Of a stretch of 64,000 nt of DNA, positions 8,195 through 16,505 are shown in pieces. Every line of letters starts with the position of its first letter. The stretch's first letter is position 1. Source of the stretch: Jatrophihabitans_A sp035248685 (GTDB lineage Bacteria > Actinomycetota > Actinomycetes > Mycobacteriales > Jatrophihabitantaceae). The stretch covers positions 1 through 64,000 of the forward strand of contig DATFHF010000082.1 in assembly GCA_035248685.1 (NCBI GenBank), written 5' to 3'. The translations under genes and the position numbers were made by a program. Below the pieces are notes generated by a model that did no database searches, was not told the origin of the DNA, and worked only from the letters and a program-made list of their open reading frames with translations.

Positions 8195-9526
8195 GTGAAC
8201 CACTATGTAGGAGACCGGGCCGTGGTGATCGGCGGCAGCATCGTGGGCACGTTGGCTGCCCGGGTGCTGTCGGAGTTCTATCGCGAGGTCGTCGTGCTCG
8301 ATCGCGACACCGTGCTCGACGTGTACACGGTGCGCAAGGGCGCACCGCATGCCGCGCATGCCCACGCCTTCCACAGTCGCGGCTACGACAACGTCATGGC
8401 ATTGTTCCCGGACCTGCCGGCCGACTTGGCCGAACACGGGATTCCGACGCCGGACCTCGGCCACATGCGCTGGTACTTCAACACCAGGCTGCTGAAGCAG
8501 ACCACCACCGGGCTGCGGTCGATCGGTGCCCAGCGGCCGATCATCGAGGGCATCCTGCGGTCCAAGGTGGCCGCCCTGTCGAATGTCACCTACCGGGAAC
8601 GCACCGAGGTGCGCAGCCTGCTGGCCTCCGAAGACGGCAGGCAGATCAGTGGCGTTCGGCTGAACCCGGTGGAGAGCCCCGACGCCGAGGAGCGGTTGGA
8701 CGCGGACCTGGTCATCGACACCACCGGTCGTGGATCCCGCACGCCGGTATGGCTGGAAGAGCTCGGCTACGACCGGCCGCCCGAGGAGCGGATGACCATC
8801 GGGCTGACCTACACCACTCGGCTGTTCCACCACCGTCCCGGCATGCTGGATGACACCCAGTCGGTGAACCCGGTGGCTTCCCCGGCGCATCCGCGCGGCG
8901 CGTTCTTCGGCCGGGTCGGGCCGCAGACCTGCATCCTGTCGCTGACCGGCATCCTGGGTGACAAGCCGCCCACCGACGCCGAGGGATTCCTCGACTACGT
9001 CAAGTCGTTGCCGGTGTCGGAGGTGTACGACGCGGTGCGCGATGCCGAGCCGATGACCGACGCGGTGTCGTTCGGCTTCCCGGCCAGCGTGCGCCGGCAC
9101 TACGAGTCGATGACGCGGTTCCCGGAGCGGTTCTTCGTGCTGGGTGACGCGCTGTGCAGCTTCAATCCGGTGTACGGCCAGGGCATGATGGTCGCCACCA
9201 TCGAGGTGATGGCGTTGCGCGATCAGCTGCTGACCGGCAGCCCGCCGGACTCGGCGAAGCTGCGCGCCGAACTAGCCGCGATCGTCGACGCGCCCTGGGC
9301 CATCTCGACCAATGGTGACCTGGACTTCCCCGGCGTCCCGGGCGAGCGCACGCCGGAGGTGCTGATGGGCAACGAGTTCATCGGCAAGCTGACGGTGGCC
9401 GCCACCCAGGATCCGGAGCTCACCAACGCGTTCCTCCAGGTGGCCGGCCTCAAGGCGCCGCTCACCTCACTGATGGAGCCGGACGTCATCGAGCGGGTGG
9501 AGCGCGGTTCGGCGGCAGCCGCCTGA
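8195..9526 (+). CDS. FAD-dependent monooxygenase/epoxidase, paralogue B
   Basis: 443 residues, aligned end to end with paralogue A: VVIGGSIVGTLAARVL at the N-terminus (serine replaces the second glycine-flanking residue of A), DTTGRGSRTPVWLEELGY in the middle and GDALCSFNPVYGQGM near residue 320. The pair arose by tandem duplication. GTG 8195 is preceded by AGGAG. It may act on the product of A or may form a heteromer with it. A 14-bp hairpin directly follows the stop. Confidence 0.85.
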   Translation: MNHYVGDRAVVIGGSIVGTLAARVLSEFYREVVVLDRDTVLDVYTVRKGAPHAAHAHAFHSRGYDNVMALFPDLPADLAEHGIPTPDLGHMRWYFNTRLLKQTTTGLRSIGAQRPIIEGILRSKVAALSNVTYRERTEVRSLLASEDGRQISGVRLNPVESPDAEERLDADLVIDTTGRGSRTPVWLEELGYDRPPEERMTIGLTYTTRLFHHRPGMLDDTQSVNPVASPAHPRGAFFGRVGPQTCILSLTGILGDKPPTDAEGFLDYVKSLPVSEVYDAVRDAEPMTDAVSFGFPASVRRHYESMTRFPERFFVLGDALCSFNPVYGQGMMVATIEVMALRDQLLTGSPPDSAKLRAELAAIVDAPWAISTNGDLDFPGVPGERTPEVLMGNEFIGKLTVAATQDPELTNAFLQVAGLKAPLTSLMEPDVIERVERGSAAAA

Positions 9527-9535
9527 TCGGCTCGG

Positions 9536-9573
9536 ACAGCGGGACGCTTGCACATTGGGAAGCGTCCCGCTGT
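9536..9573. terminator. Hairpin terminator between convergent genes
   Basis: A 14-bp perfect inverted repeat, ACAGCGGGACGCTT (9536-9549) and its complement (9560-9573), with a 10-base loop, followed by T-rich TAGTTT on the plus strand. It sits between the stops of FAD monooxygenase B (plus) and the cyclase-family gene (minus) and probably serves both. Confidence 0.8.
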
Positions 9574-9588
9574 TAGTTTCGGCCGGAT

Positions 9589-10536
9589 CTACTTGATAGC
9601 AAGCGGATTGACCGGGGATCCGACCGCTCGGCTGATCGGTAACGGTGGCGCGGCGAACAGGAATTCCCAGCGCCCGTCGGCCCGGCAGTCCGCCGTCAGC
9701 TCCTCCAGATCGAGGATCTCGCACAGCGACATGCCCATGTCCCGGATCAGAATCATGTGCACCGCCAGCACGGCATCCTCGGCCTCACTGGGCAGCACCT
9801 CGATCGCCCAGTTGTCCGAGCCGACCGCGGCCACATCGCGCTGGTACAACCACTCACAGCAGCGCCGGCCCAATCCCGGTTCGCCGGCCATGAAGGCGGC
9901 GGCGTCCCCGTCCTGGAGGAATTTCCGCCGCCAGCCGGTGCGGAACAGCAGGATGTCGCCTGCGCCCACCGAGACATCCTGGGCCCGGCAGGCTGCGTCC
10001 AGATCCTCCGGCGTGATGACCGTCCCGGTCTCGAGCCAGTCCACACCCTTCAACGCGGCGATGTCCAGCAGCACGCCACGTCCGACGATGCCGGCCGCCT
10101 GCTTGTCGATCGAGCACCGGGACGCACCTTTCACGCTGGTGCCGGCGGCGGGAAAGCCGTTGTAGTACTGCTCGTCGTAGTAGACGTGCGCCAGCGCGTC
10201 CCACTGGGTGCTGCTCTGTAGTCCCATGAAGACGTAGTCGTCGGCATAACGGAAACCACCCGGAAAGACCTGCTCGATGCCGGTCTCCGACATCAGGTGC
10301 ACCGGGTTGATCCGCCCGTTGCCGCATTGCGGACCGGTCTCGTCCATCGGGATGCCCAGGTTGAACACCGCACCCTTGGTCACCAGCCGAGCCGCTGCAA
10401 CCAGCAGCTGCGGCGTGATCAGGTTGACGGTGCCGCGCTCGTCCTGCCCACCCCACCGTCCCCAGTTCCGCAACCGACAGCCGACCGCCCGGAAGTCTTC
10501 GAGCTCGGTGCTGACTTCCGGATCGGCCCAGGTCAT
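9589..10536 (-). CDS. Cyclase-family metal-dependent hydrolase (kynurenine-formamidase-like)
   Basis: A 315-residue member of the cyclase family (PF04199). The metal motif appears as SSTQWDALAHVYYD (roughly residues 107-120), the subgroup form in which QWD replaces the usual THxD. A later GAGDILLFRTGWRR segment is also typical. Family members hydrolyse amides, esters or lactones, including N-formylkynurenine. Its ATG overlaps the upstream epoxide-hydrolase-like stop by four bases (ATGA, 10533-10536), so the two are translated together. Substrate unknown. Confidence 0.8.
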   Translation of the reverse strand: MTWADPEVSTELEDFRAVGCRLRNWGRWGGQDERGTVNLITPQLLVAAARLVTKGAVFNLGIPMDETGPQCGNGRINPVHLMSETGIEQVFPGGFRYADDYVFMGLQSSTQWDALAHVYYDEQYYNGFPAAGTSVKGASRCSIDKQAAGIVGRGVLLDIAALKGVDWLETGTVITPEDLDAACRAQDVSVGAGDILLFRTGWRRKFLQDGDAAAFMAGEPGLGRRCCEWLYQRDVAAVGSDNWAIEVLPSEAEDAVLAVHMILIRDMGMSLCEILDLEELTADCRADGRWEFLFAAPPLPISRAVGSPVNPLAIK

Positions 10537-11702
10537 GCCGCCGACCGCTCGAGCGTCCGCCGGAACGCGCGAACGTCCTGGAGGTAGAGGTCCGGTTCCT
10601 CAAGCGCTGCGAAGTTGCCGCCCCGGTCGAACTCCGACCAGTGCACCAACGTCGGGAAGTCCCGCTCGATGAACCGCCGCACCGGTGCGAACGGCGCGTG
10701 CGGGAAGACCGCGACGCCGAACGGCACGCTGATCGGGTCGTAATGACCGGTGGTGACGTTCACCGGCAGGTACGGGGCGATCTCGTAGTAGAACTGCGAG
10801 GACGTGCCGCCGGTGTTGGGCAGCCAGTAGGACATGACGACGGTCAGGATGCGGTCCCGATCCACCGCGTCCTCAGGCAACAGGTCGGTATCGGTCCAAT
10901 CCTTGAACTTCTCCACGATGTAGGCCAGCAGTGCCACCGGCGAGTCACTGAAACCGTAGGCCACCGTGTGTGGCCTGGTGGACAGGATCTTCATCGAGCC
11001 GGATAGCTCCCGCACGAACCGCTCGGTGCGGTCCAGCCGGGATCGCTCATCGGCATCGAAATCGGCGATCTCGGCCGGGTCGTCGGTCAGTGGTGTGGTG
11101 GGAACACCGTTGAGATGAAGGCCCATCATGTGTTCGGAGTCCATCATGGCCAGCGCCAGGTTGATACCGATGCCGAAGTCGGCGGCCTGCGCGATGTAGC
11201 GGTGGTAGCCGAGCCGCTTCATCAGCTCGGCCCAGGCCGAGGCCACTCGGCCGATGTTCCAGCCACCCTCACCGGCCGGTCCGGAGAATCCGAAACCGGG
11301 GATGGACGGAATGACCAGATGGAATGCCTCGGCCGGGTCGCCGCCGTGCGAGCGAGGATCGGTGAGTGGTCCGATAACTTCGAGGAATTCGGCCACCGAG
11401 CCAGGCCAGCCGTGCGTGATCAGCAGCGGCACCGCGGTCGGTTCCGGCGACCGGACGTGGATGAAGTAGACCCTGGCGCCATCGATCGTGGTGGTGAACT
11501 GCGGGTACTGGTTCAGTTCGGCTTCTGCCTTGCGCCAGTCGTAATGATCACGCCAGTATTCGACGAGTTCACGCAGGTAGTCCTGCGGCACGCCACGGGC
11601 CCAACCGTCTTCGGGCAACCCCTGCGGCCAGCGGATATTGGCCAGCCGTTCTCGCAGATCGTCCAATGCCTCCTGGGGATAATCGAGCTTATAGGGCTGC
11701 AT
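10533..11702 (-). CDS. Epoxide-hydrolase paralogue lacking the catalytic acid and histidine
   Basis: 389 residues, clearly paralogous to the gene at 5242-6405, with EHN lid and oxyanion motif HGWPG (98-102). The nucleophile Asp175 is kept but in the elbow QAADFG rather than GGDWG. Where the intact paralogue has NFQDD and GGHF, this protein has VFPHA and GGNF: the acid becomes Ala336 and the base becomes Asn363. I checked both codons on the DNA (GCG and AAC). Hydrolysis of the alkyl-enzyme ester should be blocked. It may be a pseudo-enzyme, a binding protein, or a catalyst of another epoxide-opening reaction. Good ribosome site GAGGAG; first gene of a pair with the cyclase-family protein. Confidence 0.85.
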   Translation of the reverse strand: MQPYKLDYPQEALDDLRERLANIRWPQGLPEDGWARGVPQDYLRELVEYWRDHYDWRKAEAELNQYPQFTTTIDGARVYFIHVRSPEPTAVPLLITHGWPGSVAEFLEVIGPLTDPRSHGGDPAEAFHLVIPSIPGFGFSGPAGEGGWNIGRVASAWAELMKRLGYHRYIAQAADFGIGINLALAMMDSEHMMGLHLNGVPTTPLTDDPAEIADFDADERSRLDRTERFVRELSGSMKILSTRPHTVAYGFSDSPVALLAYIVEKFKDWTDTDLLPEDAVDRDRILTVVMSYWLPNTGGTSSQFYYEIAPYLPVNVTTGHYDPISVPFGVAVFPHAPFAPVRRFIERDFPTLVHWSEFDRGGNFAALEEPDLYLQDVRAFRRTLERSAA

Positions 11703-11813
11703 ACGGAAACTCCTCGAACGGGTTGTCCGGTCGCACTGCGCGGACCGCGGATGACACCCTCATGCTCCGCCGGAGCCGGCTTGCCTCGCGTCTTCGATGC
11801 TGCGCTGGTGGCC

Positions 11814-13040
11814 TTACGTCGACATGTGCGGCGGTGGTGCGGCCCGCGATTCCAGATACCGCCGTTCGGGAAGGCTCAATGTCTGACGGGCGGCCGACTG
11901 GTAATGCCGGCGAGCACCCTCGACATCGCCGGTCATCTCCAGCAGGTGAGCGCGCACCGCATCGACCCGATAGTGCGCACGTAGCACCGGATCCTGAGCT
12001 GCGACGGCCAATTGCGCCAGGCCCTCGGCCGGCCCGTGCACCATCGCGACCGCGACGATTCGATTGAGTTCCACCATCGGCCCTGGGCTGATCAGCCGGA
12101 GCAGGTCGTATAAGCCCAGTATCTGCGGCCAGTCGGTGGCGGCGGCAGTCGCTGCCTCGTCGTGCACCGCGGCAATCGCGGCCTGTAACTGGTACGGCCC
12201 GACCGGCGCGGTGGCCAAGGTGTGCCGGAGCAGCGTGGTGCCCTCGGCGATGGCTGCCTGATTCCACAGGGTGCGGTCCTGGTCAGTCAGCGCCACGATG
12301 GCGCCGTCGGACCGGGTGCGCGCCGGCCGCCGGGCATCGGTGAGCAGCATCAGGGCGAGCAGGCCGGCCACCTCGCCGTCCCGCGGCAGCAACTCGTGCA
12401 GTTGCCGGGCCAACCGAATTGCCTCCGCGGTCAACTCGACTCGGGTGACCTGACCACCGGAACTGCTCGTATACCCCTCGTTGAAGACCAGGTAGAGCAC
12501 CTGGAGCACCGTTGGCAATCGGCTTTGCTGCTCCTCGGCGGTGGGCAGCACGAACTCCGCCCCGGTGTCGCGGATCCGCTTCTTGGCACGTAGCACGCGT
12601 TGGCTCACGGTGGACTCGCTAACCAGTAGCGCGCTGGCGATCTCGGTGGTGGTCAGGCCCCCGACGGCGCGCAGGGTGAGCGCGATCCGAGACGCCTCGG
12701 TCAGCGATGGATGGCAGCAGAGCAGGTACATGGTGAGCGTGTCGTCGACGCCGGCTGCCGGTTGCGGATCGGGCACCGCCAGCGTGGCGGCGGCATCCTC
12801 CCGTTCGCGGCGGGCCCGCTCGCTGCGCCATAGATCGATCCGGCGCCGGGAGGCCGCCGTGATCAGCCACGCCTTCGGGTTGCGCGGGACGCCGTCCTGC
12901 CCCCACTGCAGCGTTGCCGCCAATAAGGCTTCCTGTACTGCGTCTTCGCACAGGTCGAAGTCGCCGTACCGGCGGAATACCGCATTGAGCACCTGCGGAG
13001 TCAGGCCACGCAGCAGCTGCCCGAGCGCGTCGACGTCCAC
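11814..13040 (-). CDS. ECF42-type RNA polymerase sigma factor with C-terminal TPR-like extension
   Basis: About 408 residues, twice the length of an ordinary ECF sigma factor. Sigma region 2 (CEDAVQEALLAATLQW) and region 4 (LTTTEIASALLVSESTVSQR) occupy the first 190 residues. The remaining 215 form a helical extension (VLYLVFNEGYTSS and later alanine-rich repeats) characteristic of the ECF42 group, thought to replace an anti-sigma factor in control. The start is probably GTG 13040, two bases after the DGPF gene stop. No anti-sigma gene is nearby, as expected for this group. Confidence 0.88.
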   Translation of the reverse strand: MDVDALGQLLRGLTPQVLNAVFRRYGDFDLCEDAVQEALLAATLQWGQDGVPRNPKAWLITAASRRRIDLWRSERARREREDAAATLAVPDPQPAAGVDDTLTMYLLCCHPSLTEASRIALTLRAVGGLTTTEIASALLVSESTVSQRVLRAKKRIRDTGAEFVLPTAEEQQSRLPTVLQVLYLVFNEGYTSSSGGQVTRVELTAEAIRLARQLHELLPRDGEVAGLLALMLLTDARRPARTRSDGAIVALTDQDRTLWNQAAIAEGTTLLRHTLATAPVGPYQLQAAIAAVHDEAATAAATDWPQILGLYDLLRLISPGPMVELNRIVAVAMVHGPAEGLAQLAVAAQDPVLRAHYRVDAVRAHLLEMTGDVEGARRHYQSAARQTLSLPERRYLESRAAPPPHMST

Positions 13041-13042
13041 CG

Positions 13043-13414
13043 TCAGAAGTCGACGCTCTTCAGGTCGAGCACCGGGCGGACCGCGACCTCGCCGAACTGC
13101 GCATCCGGAACCTGTCCCGCGATCTGCACGGCCCGTTCGCGGTCGTCGCAATCGACCAGCAGGAAACCGACCAGGTGCTCCTTCACCTCGGCATAGGGCC
13201 CATCAATGACGACTACTTCTCCGTTGCTTGCCGATACCCGAAATTCCATCGACGGATCCGAGAGGCCCTCGGCCGCGATGAGCTCACCGGACTCATGCAA
13301 CGAGCTGCTGAGCGCCAGGTGGCTGCGGCCGAACTCCACACGCTTCTGCTCCGGCCAGCTCTCCCAGAGCTCGCGAAACTTGGGATTGCTCTGGATCATG
13401 ATCAGGTATCTCAC
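13043..13414 (-). CDS. DGPF/YCII-related protein, ECF42 partner
   Basis: 123 residues of the YCII-like fold. The signature VVIDGPYAEVKEHLVGFLLV corresponds to the DGPF motif, with Tyr in place of Phe. Genes of this type almost always neighbour ECF42 sigma factors and are probably their regulon members. I chose GTG 13414 (V-R-Y-L-I-M) because of GAGGGGA upstream and because family members begin with this strand; the longer frame upstream lacks similarity. First gene of the pair with the sigma factor. Confidence 0.85.
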   Translation of the reverse strand: MRYLIMIQSNPKFRELWESWPEQKRVEFGRSHLALSSSLHESGELIAAEGLSDPSMEFRVSASNGEVVVIDGPYAEVKEHLVGFLLVDCDDRERAVQIAGQVPDAQFGEVAVRPVLDLKSVDF

Positions 13415-13592
13415 CCGGGTGTCCCCTCGTCGACTGACGGCCGGTTCGGCAGTGTCGGCTCCGGTGTCGGATTCGGCGGTCCGGCTCCGACGTCCATAGT
13501 GGCGGGCAGTTACCTGGGCGGTCAAACGTCCCGATTAGGCAGGTACCGCCGGGTTGTGTGCTGTTGAAGTAACGCATGGGCGGAGAACTGAT

Positions 13593-13952
13593 ATGGCAGA
13601 TACGGTCATCGGCAGTCTGCTGCTGGCGAGCCGGAATCCGGAAGCCTTGCATGACTGGTATGTCTCGGCACTCCCGCCGCGGGGATCGAGCAGCCAGAAC
13701 GGATACCGTTTTCTGGACTACGGCAGCCTTCAGATCCTGATCGATAGCCGCGACGACATCGGACGTGCCGCGGCCGAGCCCGCCCGCTTGATCGTGAACT
13801 TCCATGTGCCGGATGCCCGGGCGGTCGAGGCCCGGCTCAACGAGCTGGGCGTGCGTTGGATCTCCGAGCTCGAAGACCGGCAGGGCAACCTGTTCGGCAC
13901 GCTGGCCGACCCTGACGGCAACCTGGTGCAGATCATCCAGTTCGGCGACTAG
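13593..13952 (+). CDS. VOC-family (glyoxalase-like) protein
   Basis: A 119-residue vicinal-oxygen-chelate fold protein. Beta-alpha-beta-beta-beta elements are visible (LLLASRNPEALHDWYVSAL; VNFHVPDARAVEARLNELGV) and it ends with the typical FGTLADPDGNLVQIIQF. Putative metal ligands are incomplete in the N-terminal half, so it may bind rather than catalyse. Divergent from the DGPF gene across 178 bases, so it may share ECF42 control. Start ATG 13593 follows GGAGA. Confidence 0.8.
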   Translation: MADTVIGSLLLASRNPEALHDWYVSALPPRGSSSQNGYRFLDYGSLQILIDSRDDIGRAAAEPARLIVNFHVPDARAVEARLNELGVRWISELEDRQGNLFGTLADPDGNLVQIIQFGD

Positions 13953-13970
13953 CCCGGTTACGGCCGGTAG

Positions 13971-14378
13971 CTAGGGCGGCATGGCCGCCGGCAGCCGACC
14001 GGCCCGCGACCGAGCGTGTGCCACCCGGCTGCCCAGCAGGATCACCTCGACCCTGGCACTGAGTCGCACCGCGACCGTGCCGCTTCGACCGTCCGGATCG
14101 AGCGTCGGGACGCAGCTGTCGAGCACTGCGCCGTTGGCTTTGGCGATCCTGGTAGCGGCTTGACAGGGGTCTTCGCCCAGGCCGATCTGGCTGGCGGCAG
14201 CTAGGGCGGCGGCGTCCGAGCTGTGCTGGAGCCGATGCCGGCCGAGCATCGCGCTGGCCTGCGCGAGCACGACGAGCGCTACCGACAGCACCAGCGCGGC
14301 CAGGCCAAGCAGCCAGATCGAAGCCGAACCACGATCGGCCTGCCTTTCGGCCCTAATCAGCGGCGGACGGCCGGTCAT
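13971..14378 (-). CDS. TadG-like pilus/secretion-associated protein (Rv3654c-type)
   Basis: 135 residues with one N-terminal membrane segment (SIWLLGLAALVLSVALVVLA) followed by RHRLQHSSDAAALAAA, the conserved start of TadE/TadG-like pseudopilins, and a small beta-rich extracytoplasmic domain containing two cysteines. Last gene of the three-gene downstream part of the Tad locus; its ATG overlaps the TadE stop by four bases. Probable minor component of the Flp/Tad apparatus. Confidence 0.8.
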   Translation of the reverse strand: MTGRPPLIRAERQADRGSASIWLLGLAALVLSVALVVLAQASAMLGRHRLQHSSDAAALAAASQIGLGEDPCQAATRIAKANGAVLDSCVPTLDPDGRSGTVAVRLSARVEVILLGSRVAHARSRAGRLPAAMPP

Positions 14379-14767
14379 GGCGGCGCTCCGGGCTCGGTAG
14401 CGACCGTCGCGGTCTCGGTGATGGTGACCGGCGCCAGCCAACGCACCGGGCGCAAGCTCGTCCGAACCGTCACGACGGTGTCCGGCCCGTGCCGACTGCT
14501 GGCGAGGGTCACCGGCCGGCCGGCGACCGCACTAGCAAGTCCGGCTGCCGGGCCGGAATCTCCGCGAGCGATCAGCCGGGCTGCCTGGTTGGCCGCATCG
14601 GCGCATTTCAGCCTGACCTGGGCGACAGCGACGGCAGCCACGCAGACCAGCGCGAACATCACCAGCACCGGCAGCACCATCGCCGCTTCGACGGTCACCA
14701 TGCCAGCGTCGTGCCCGCCGCAACCAGGCGGTCGAGGCAGCCGCCGAAGCCGACCGCGCATGGTCAT
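14375..14767 (-). CDS. TadE-like pseudopilin
   Basis: 130 residues. The segment GMVTVEAAMVLPVLVMFALV is the TadE hallmark: a glutamate five residues into the hydrophobic helix, as in type IV pilins. The ATG at 14767 overlaps the preceding DUF4244 stop by four bases; ATG 14761 is an alternative. The outer domain is short and rich in threonine and valine. Probably a minor subunit of the Flp pilus or secretion tip. Confidence 0.82.
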   Translation of the reverse strand: MTMRGRLRRLPRPPGCGGHDAGMVTVEAAMVLPVLVMFALVCVAAVAVAQVRLKCADAANQAARLIARGDSGPAAGLASAVAGRPVTLASSRHGPDTVVTVRTSLRPVRWLAPVTITETATVATEPGAPP

Positions 14768-14985
14768 AGCGAGACGTTCAGCGCCGAGGTGACGATGTGC
14801 GACAGCGCGGCCTGTACTTGCGAGCTCTGCACCACCTTGAAGAGCACCGAGGCGAAGGCCACTGCGGCCACCGTGCCGACCGCGTACTCGGCAGTCGTCA
14901 TACCGGCGTCGGCCGCCGTCTCGCGGATCCTCCGAATTCGTCGCCACACCGTCGGCAAACCGCGGTGCATCCACCTTGACTTCAT
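14764..14985 (-). CDS. DUF4244 protein, Flp-pilin-like subunit
   Basis: 73 residues with DAGMTTAEYAVGTVAAVAFA, which resembles the Flp pilin processing and helix region (glycine before MTTAEYA). DUF4244 proteins are the putative major pilin of actinobacterial Tad loci. An excellent GGAGG ribosome site lies seven bases before ATG 14985, suggesting strong translation. It is the first gene of the downstream tad segment and is now separated from tadC by about 8.3 kb of opposite-strand genes. Confidence 0.85.
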   Translation of the reverse strand: MKSRWMHRGLPTVWRRIRRIRETAADAGMTTAEYAVGTVAAVAFASVLFKVVQSSQVQAALSHIVTSALNVSL

Positions 14986-15221
14986 TGGCCAACCTCCTGC
15001 TAGATCCCAACCGGACTCATCGAGCTTGACGCGGATCGCGGTCCCAGACAGCGGTCCGATCGGATTTGTGGACGGCTTCGGCAGCTGTGGACAGCGCTGA
15101 TAGTCAGCTCGCGGCCCAGCGCGGCAGCAATGGAGTTTTGGCTTATCGGACAAGGGTGTGCGCACCCAGACTCGGGCCTCGTGGTAGGGTCCGCTGGGGA
15201 CGTTCCGACAGATTGGATGCC

Positions 15222-15860
15222 ATGCCATCGGCTAGCAAGGCACGTATCTTCAACATCAGCGGACCGTACGCAGTCGGCAAAGATTCGGTGATCAACCACC
15301 TGTTGAAGGTTTATCCGGACATCATCCACCGGGTGCGCACCGTGACAACCCGGCCGGTGTCCATCGACGACGACCCGTCGTACCGGCACGCCGATCCCGC
15401 CGAGTTTCACCGCACCGTTGCCGAGGGTGATTGGTTATTCAACGTCCAACTGTCCGGATCGACCGCCTACGCCACTGATCTGAACGAGATTCGGGAAGCC
15501 GTTGACCGAGGCTTGGTATGCGTCCACAGCATCTATCCCGGGCCGGACGGCGCCGCCGCCCTGCGGCGGGCCTTCGGCCGGTTGCTCTACTCGGTGGCGC
15601 TGCTGCCACCCGGTGACACGTTGGACGACCGACTGACCGTACTGCGCGAGCGACTGGTGGCACGCAACCGGGAGTCGGGGCCGGCGCTGGAGCAGCGGCT
15701 ACGGCACCAGACCGACGCGCTCGAGTTCATTGCCGACAACCCAGCCGTCCAGGTAGGGCACGAGCTGCTGCGGGTGTTCGATGATGTTCTGGTCAACGAC
15801 GACCTCGACGACACCGTCGCCGAAGCGACCGAACTGTTCGTCCAGCGGTGCTTGAACTGA
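15222..15860 (+). CDS. Guanylate-kinase-like P-loop protein
   Basis: 212 residues. A P-loop, GPYAVGKDS (14-22), is followed by VRTVTTRPVSIDDD and YRHADPAEFHRTVAEGDWLF, a layout matching guanylate kinases (RTTR-type GMP-binding motif, then the lid). True Gmk enzymes have GPSGAGKST, so this is a divergent relative and probably not the housekeeping enzyme. ATG 15222 was chosen because the P-loop strand begins just after it. First plus-strand gene inside the split Tad locus. Confidence 0.7.
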   Translation: MPSASKARIFNISGPYAVGKDSVINHLLKVYPDIIHRVRTVTTRPVSIDDDPSYRHADPAEFHRTVAEGDWLFNVQLSGSTAYATDLNEIREAVDRGLVCVHSIYPGPDGAAALRRAFGRLLYSVALLPPGDTLDDRLTVLRERLVARNRESGPALEQRLRHQTDALEFIADNPAVQVGHELLRVFDDVLVNDDLDDTVAEATELFVQRCLN

Positions 15861-15949
15861 CATCCGACGCCTGATCCGAGAACGTAGATCGAGCGACACT
15901 CCCCTTACCGGTAAGACAAAAGCGATTACAGCGCGTAAAGTCGCCAACG

Positions 15950-16495
15950 ATGCGCACTACTCTCAGTATCCGTCCGGCCTTGTTCGCCCAGGCGGCCGTG
16001 GTCCTGGCGGGGGTGTGCCCGATCACCGCTTGCTCCGGATCGACTCCCGCTAACCAGCAGGCCGCGGCCCCTGCCAGCAAGGGCATAAGCACCAGCGTCA
16101 CCCCTTCGACTTCGCTCGCCGTTACCGGTTCGACAGTGCGGACCAGCCCGGCCCGACCAACCCGATCGGTGACCACCAGCATCTCCATTCCACCCAACCT
16201 GTGCGCGGCCACCGACCGCGCGCAAAACACCGCCGACGCCTACATGGGGGCGCTCAGTGCGGGGAACGAGAAGGAGGCGCTGGCCTGCGTGTACGACAAC
16301 TCGGTGCCGCTGAGTACCACCCGCTCCCTGCTCGCGCACCAGCAGGAAACAGCCGTGTACCTGCCGGCCATGGGTGGCTTGGACGGCCCGACCCAGTTCG
16401 ACTACATCGGCAATGGGCTAGCGGTCCGGGTCACCGTGACCAGCCCGGCCGCCGGCAAGAACTGGGTCACCGGCGTGACGGTGCACAAGCGATGA
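15950..16495 (+). CDS. Secreted lipoprotein of unknown function
   Basis: 181 residues. A hydrophobic signal peptide ends in a probable lipobox, PITAC (C about 28), then a serine/threonine-rich linker of about 50 residues, then a compact domain with two cysteines (NLCAATDRAQ and EALACVYDN). The domain resembles small NTF2-like folds, but I cannot assign it. It ends ten bases before the MauE-like gene and so probably heads the same operon. It could be a periplasmic accessory of the Mau-like system. Confidence 0.6.
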   Translation: MRTTLSIRPALFAQAAVVLAGVCPITACSGSTPANQQAAAPASKGISTSVTPSTSLAVTGSTVRTSPARPTRSVTTSISIPPNLCAATDRAQNTADAYMGALSAGNEKEALACVYDNSVPLSTTRSLLAHQQETAVYLPAMGGLDGPTQFDYIGNGLAVRVTVTSPAAGKNWVTGVTVHKR

Positions 16496-16505
16496 GGGGC
16501 GATCG

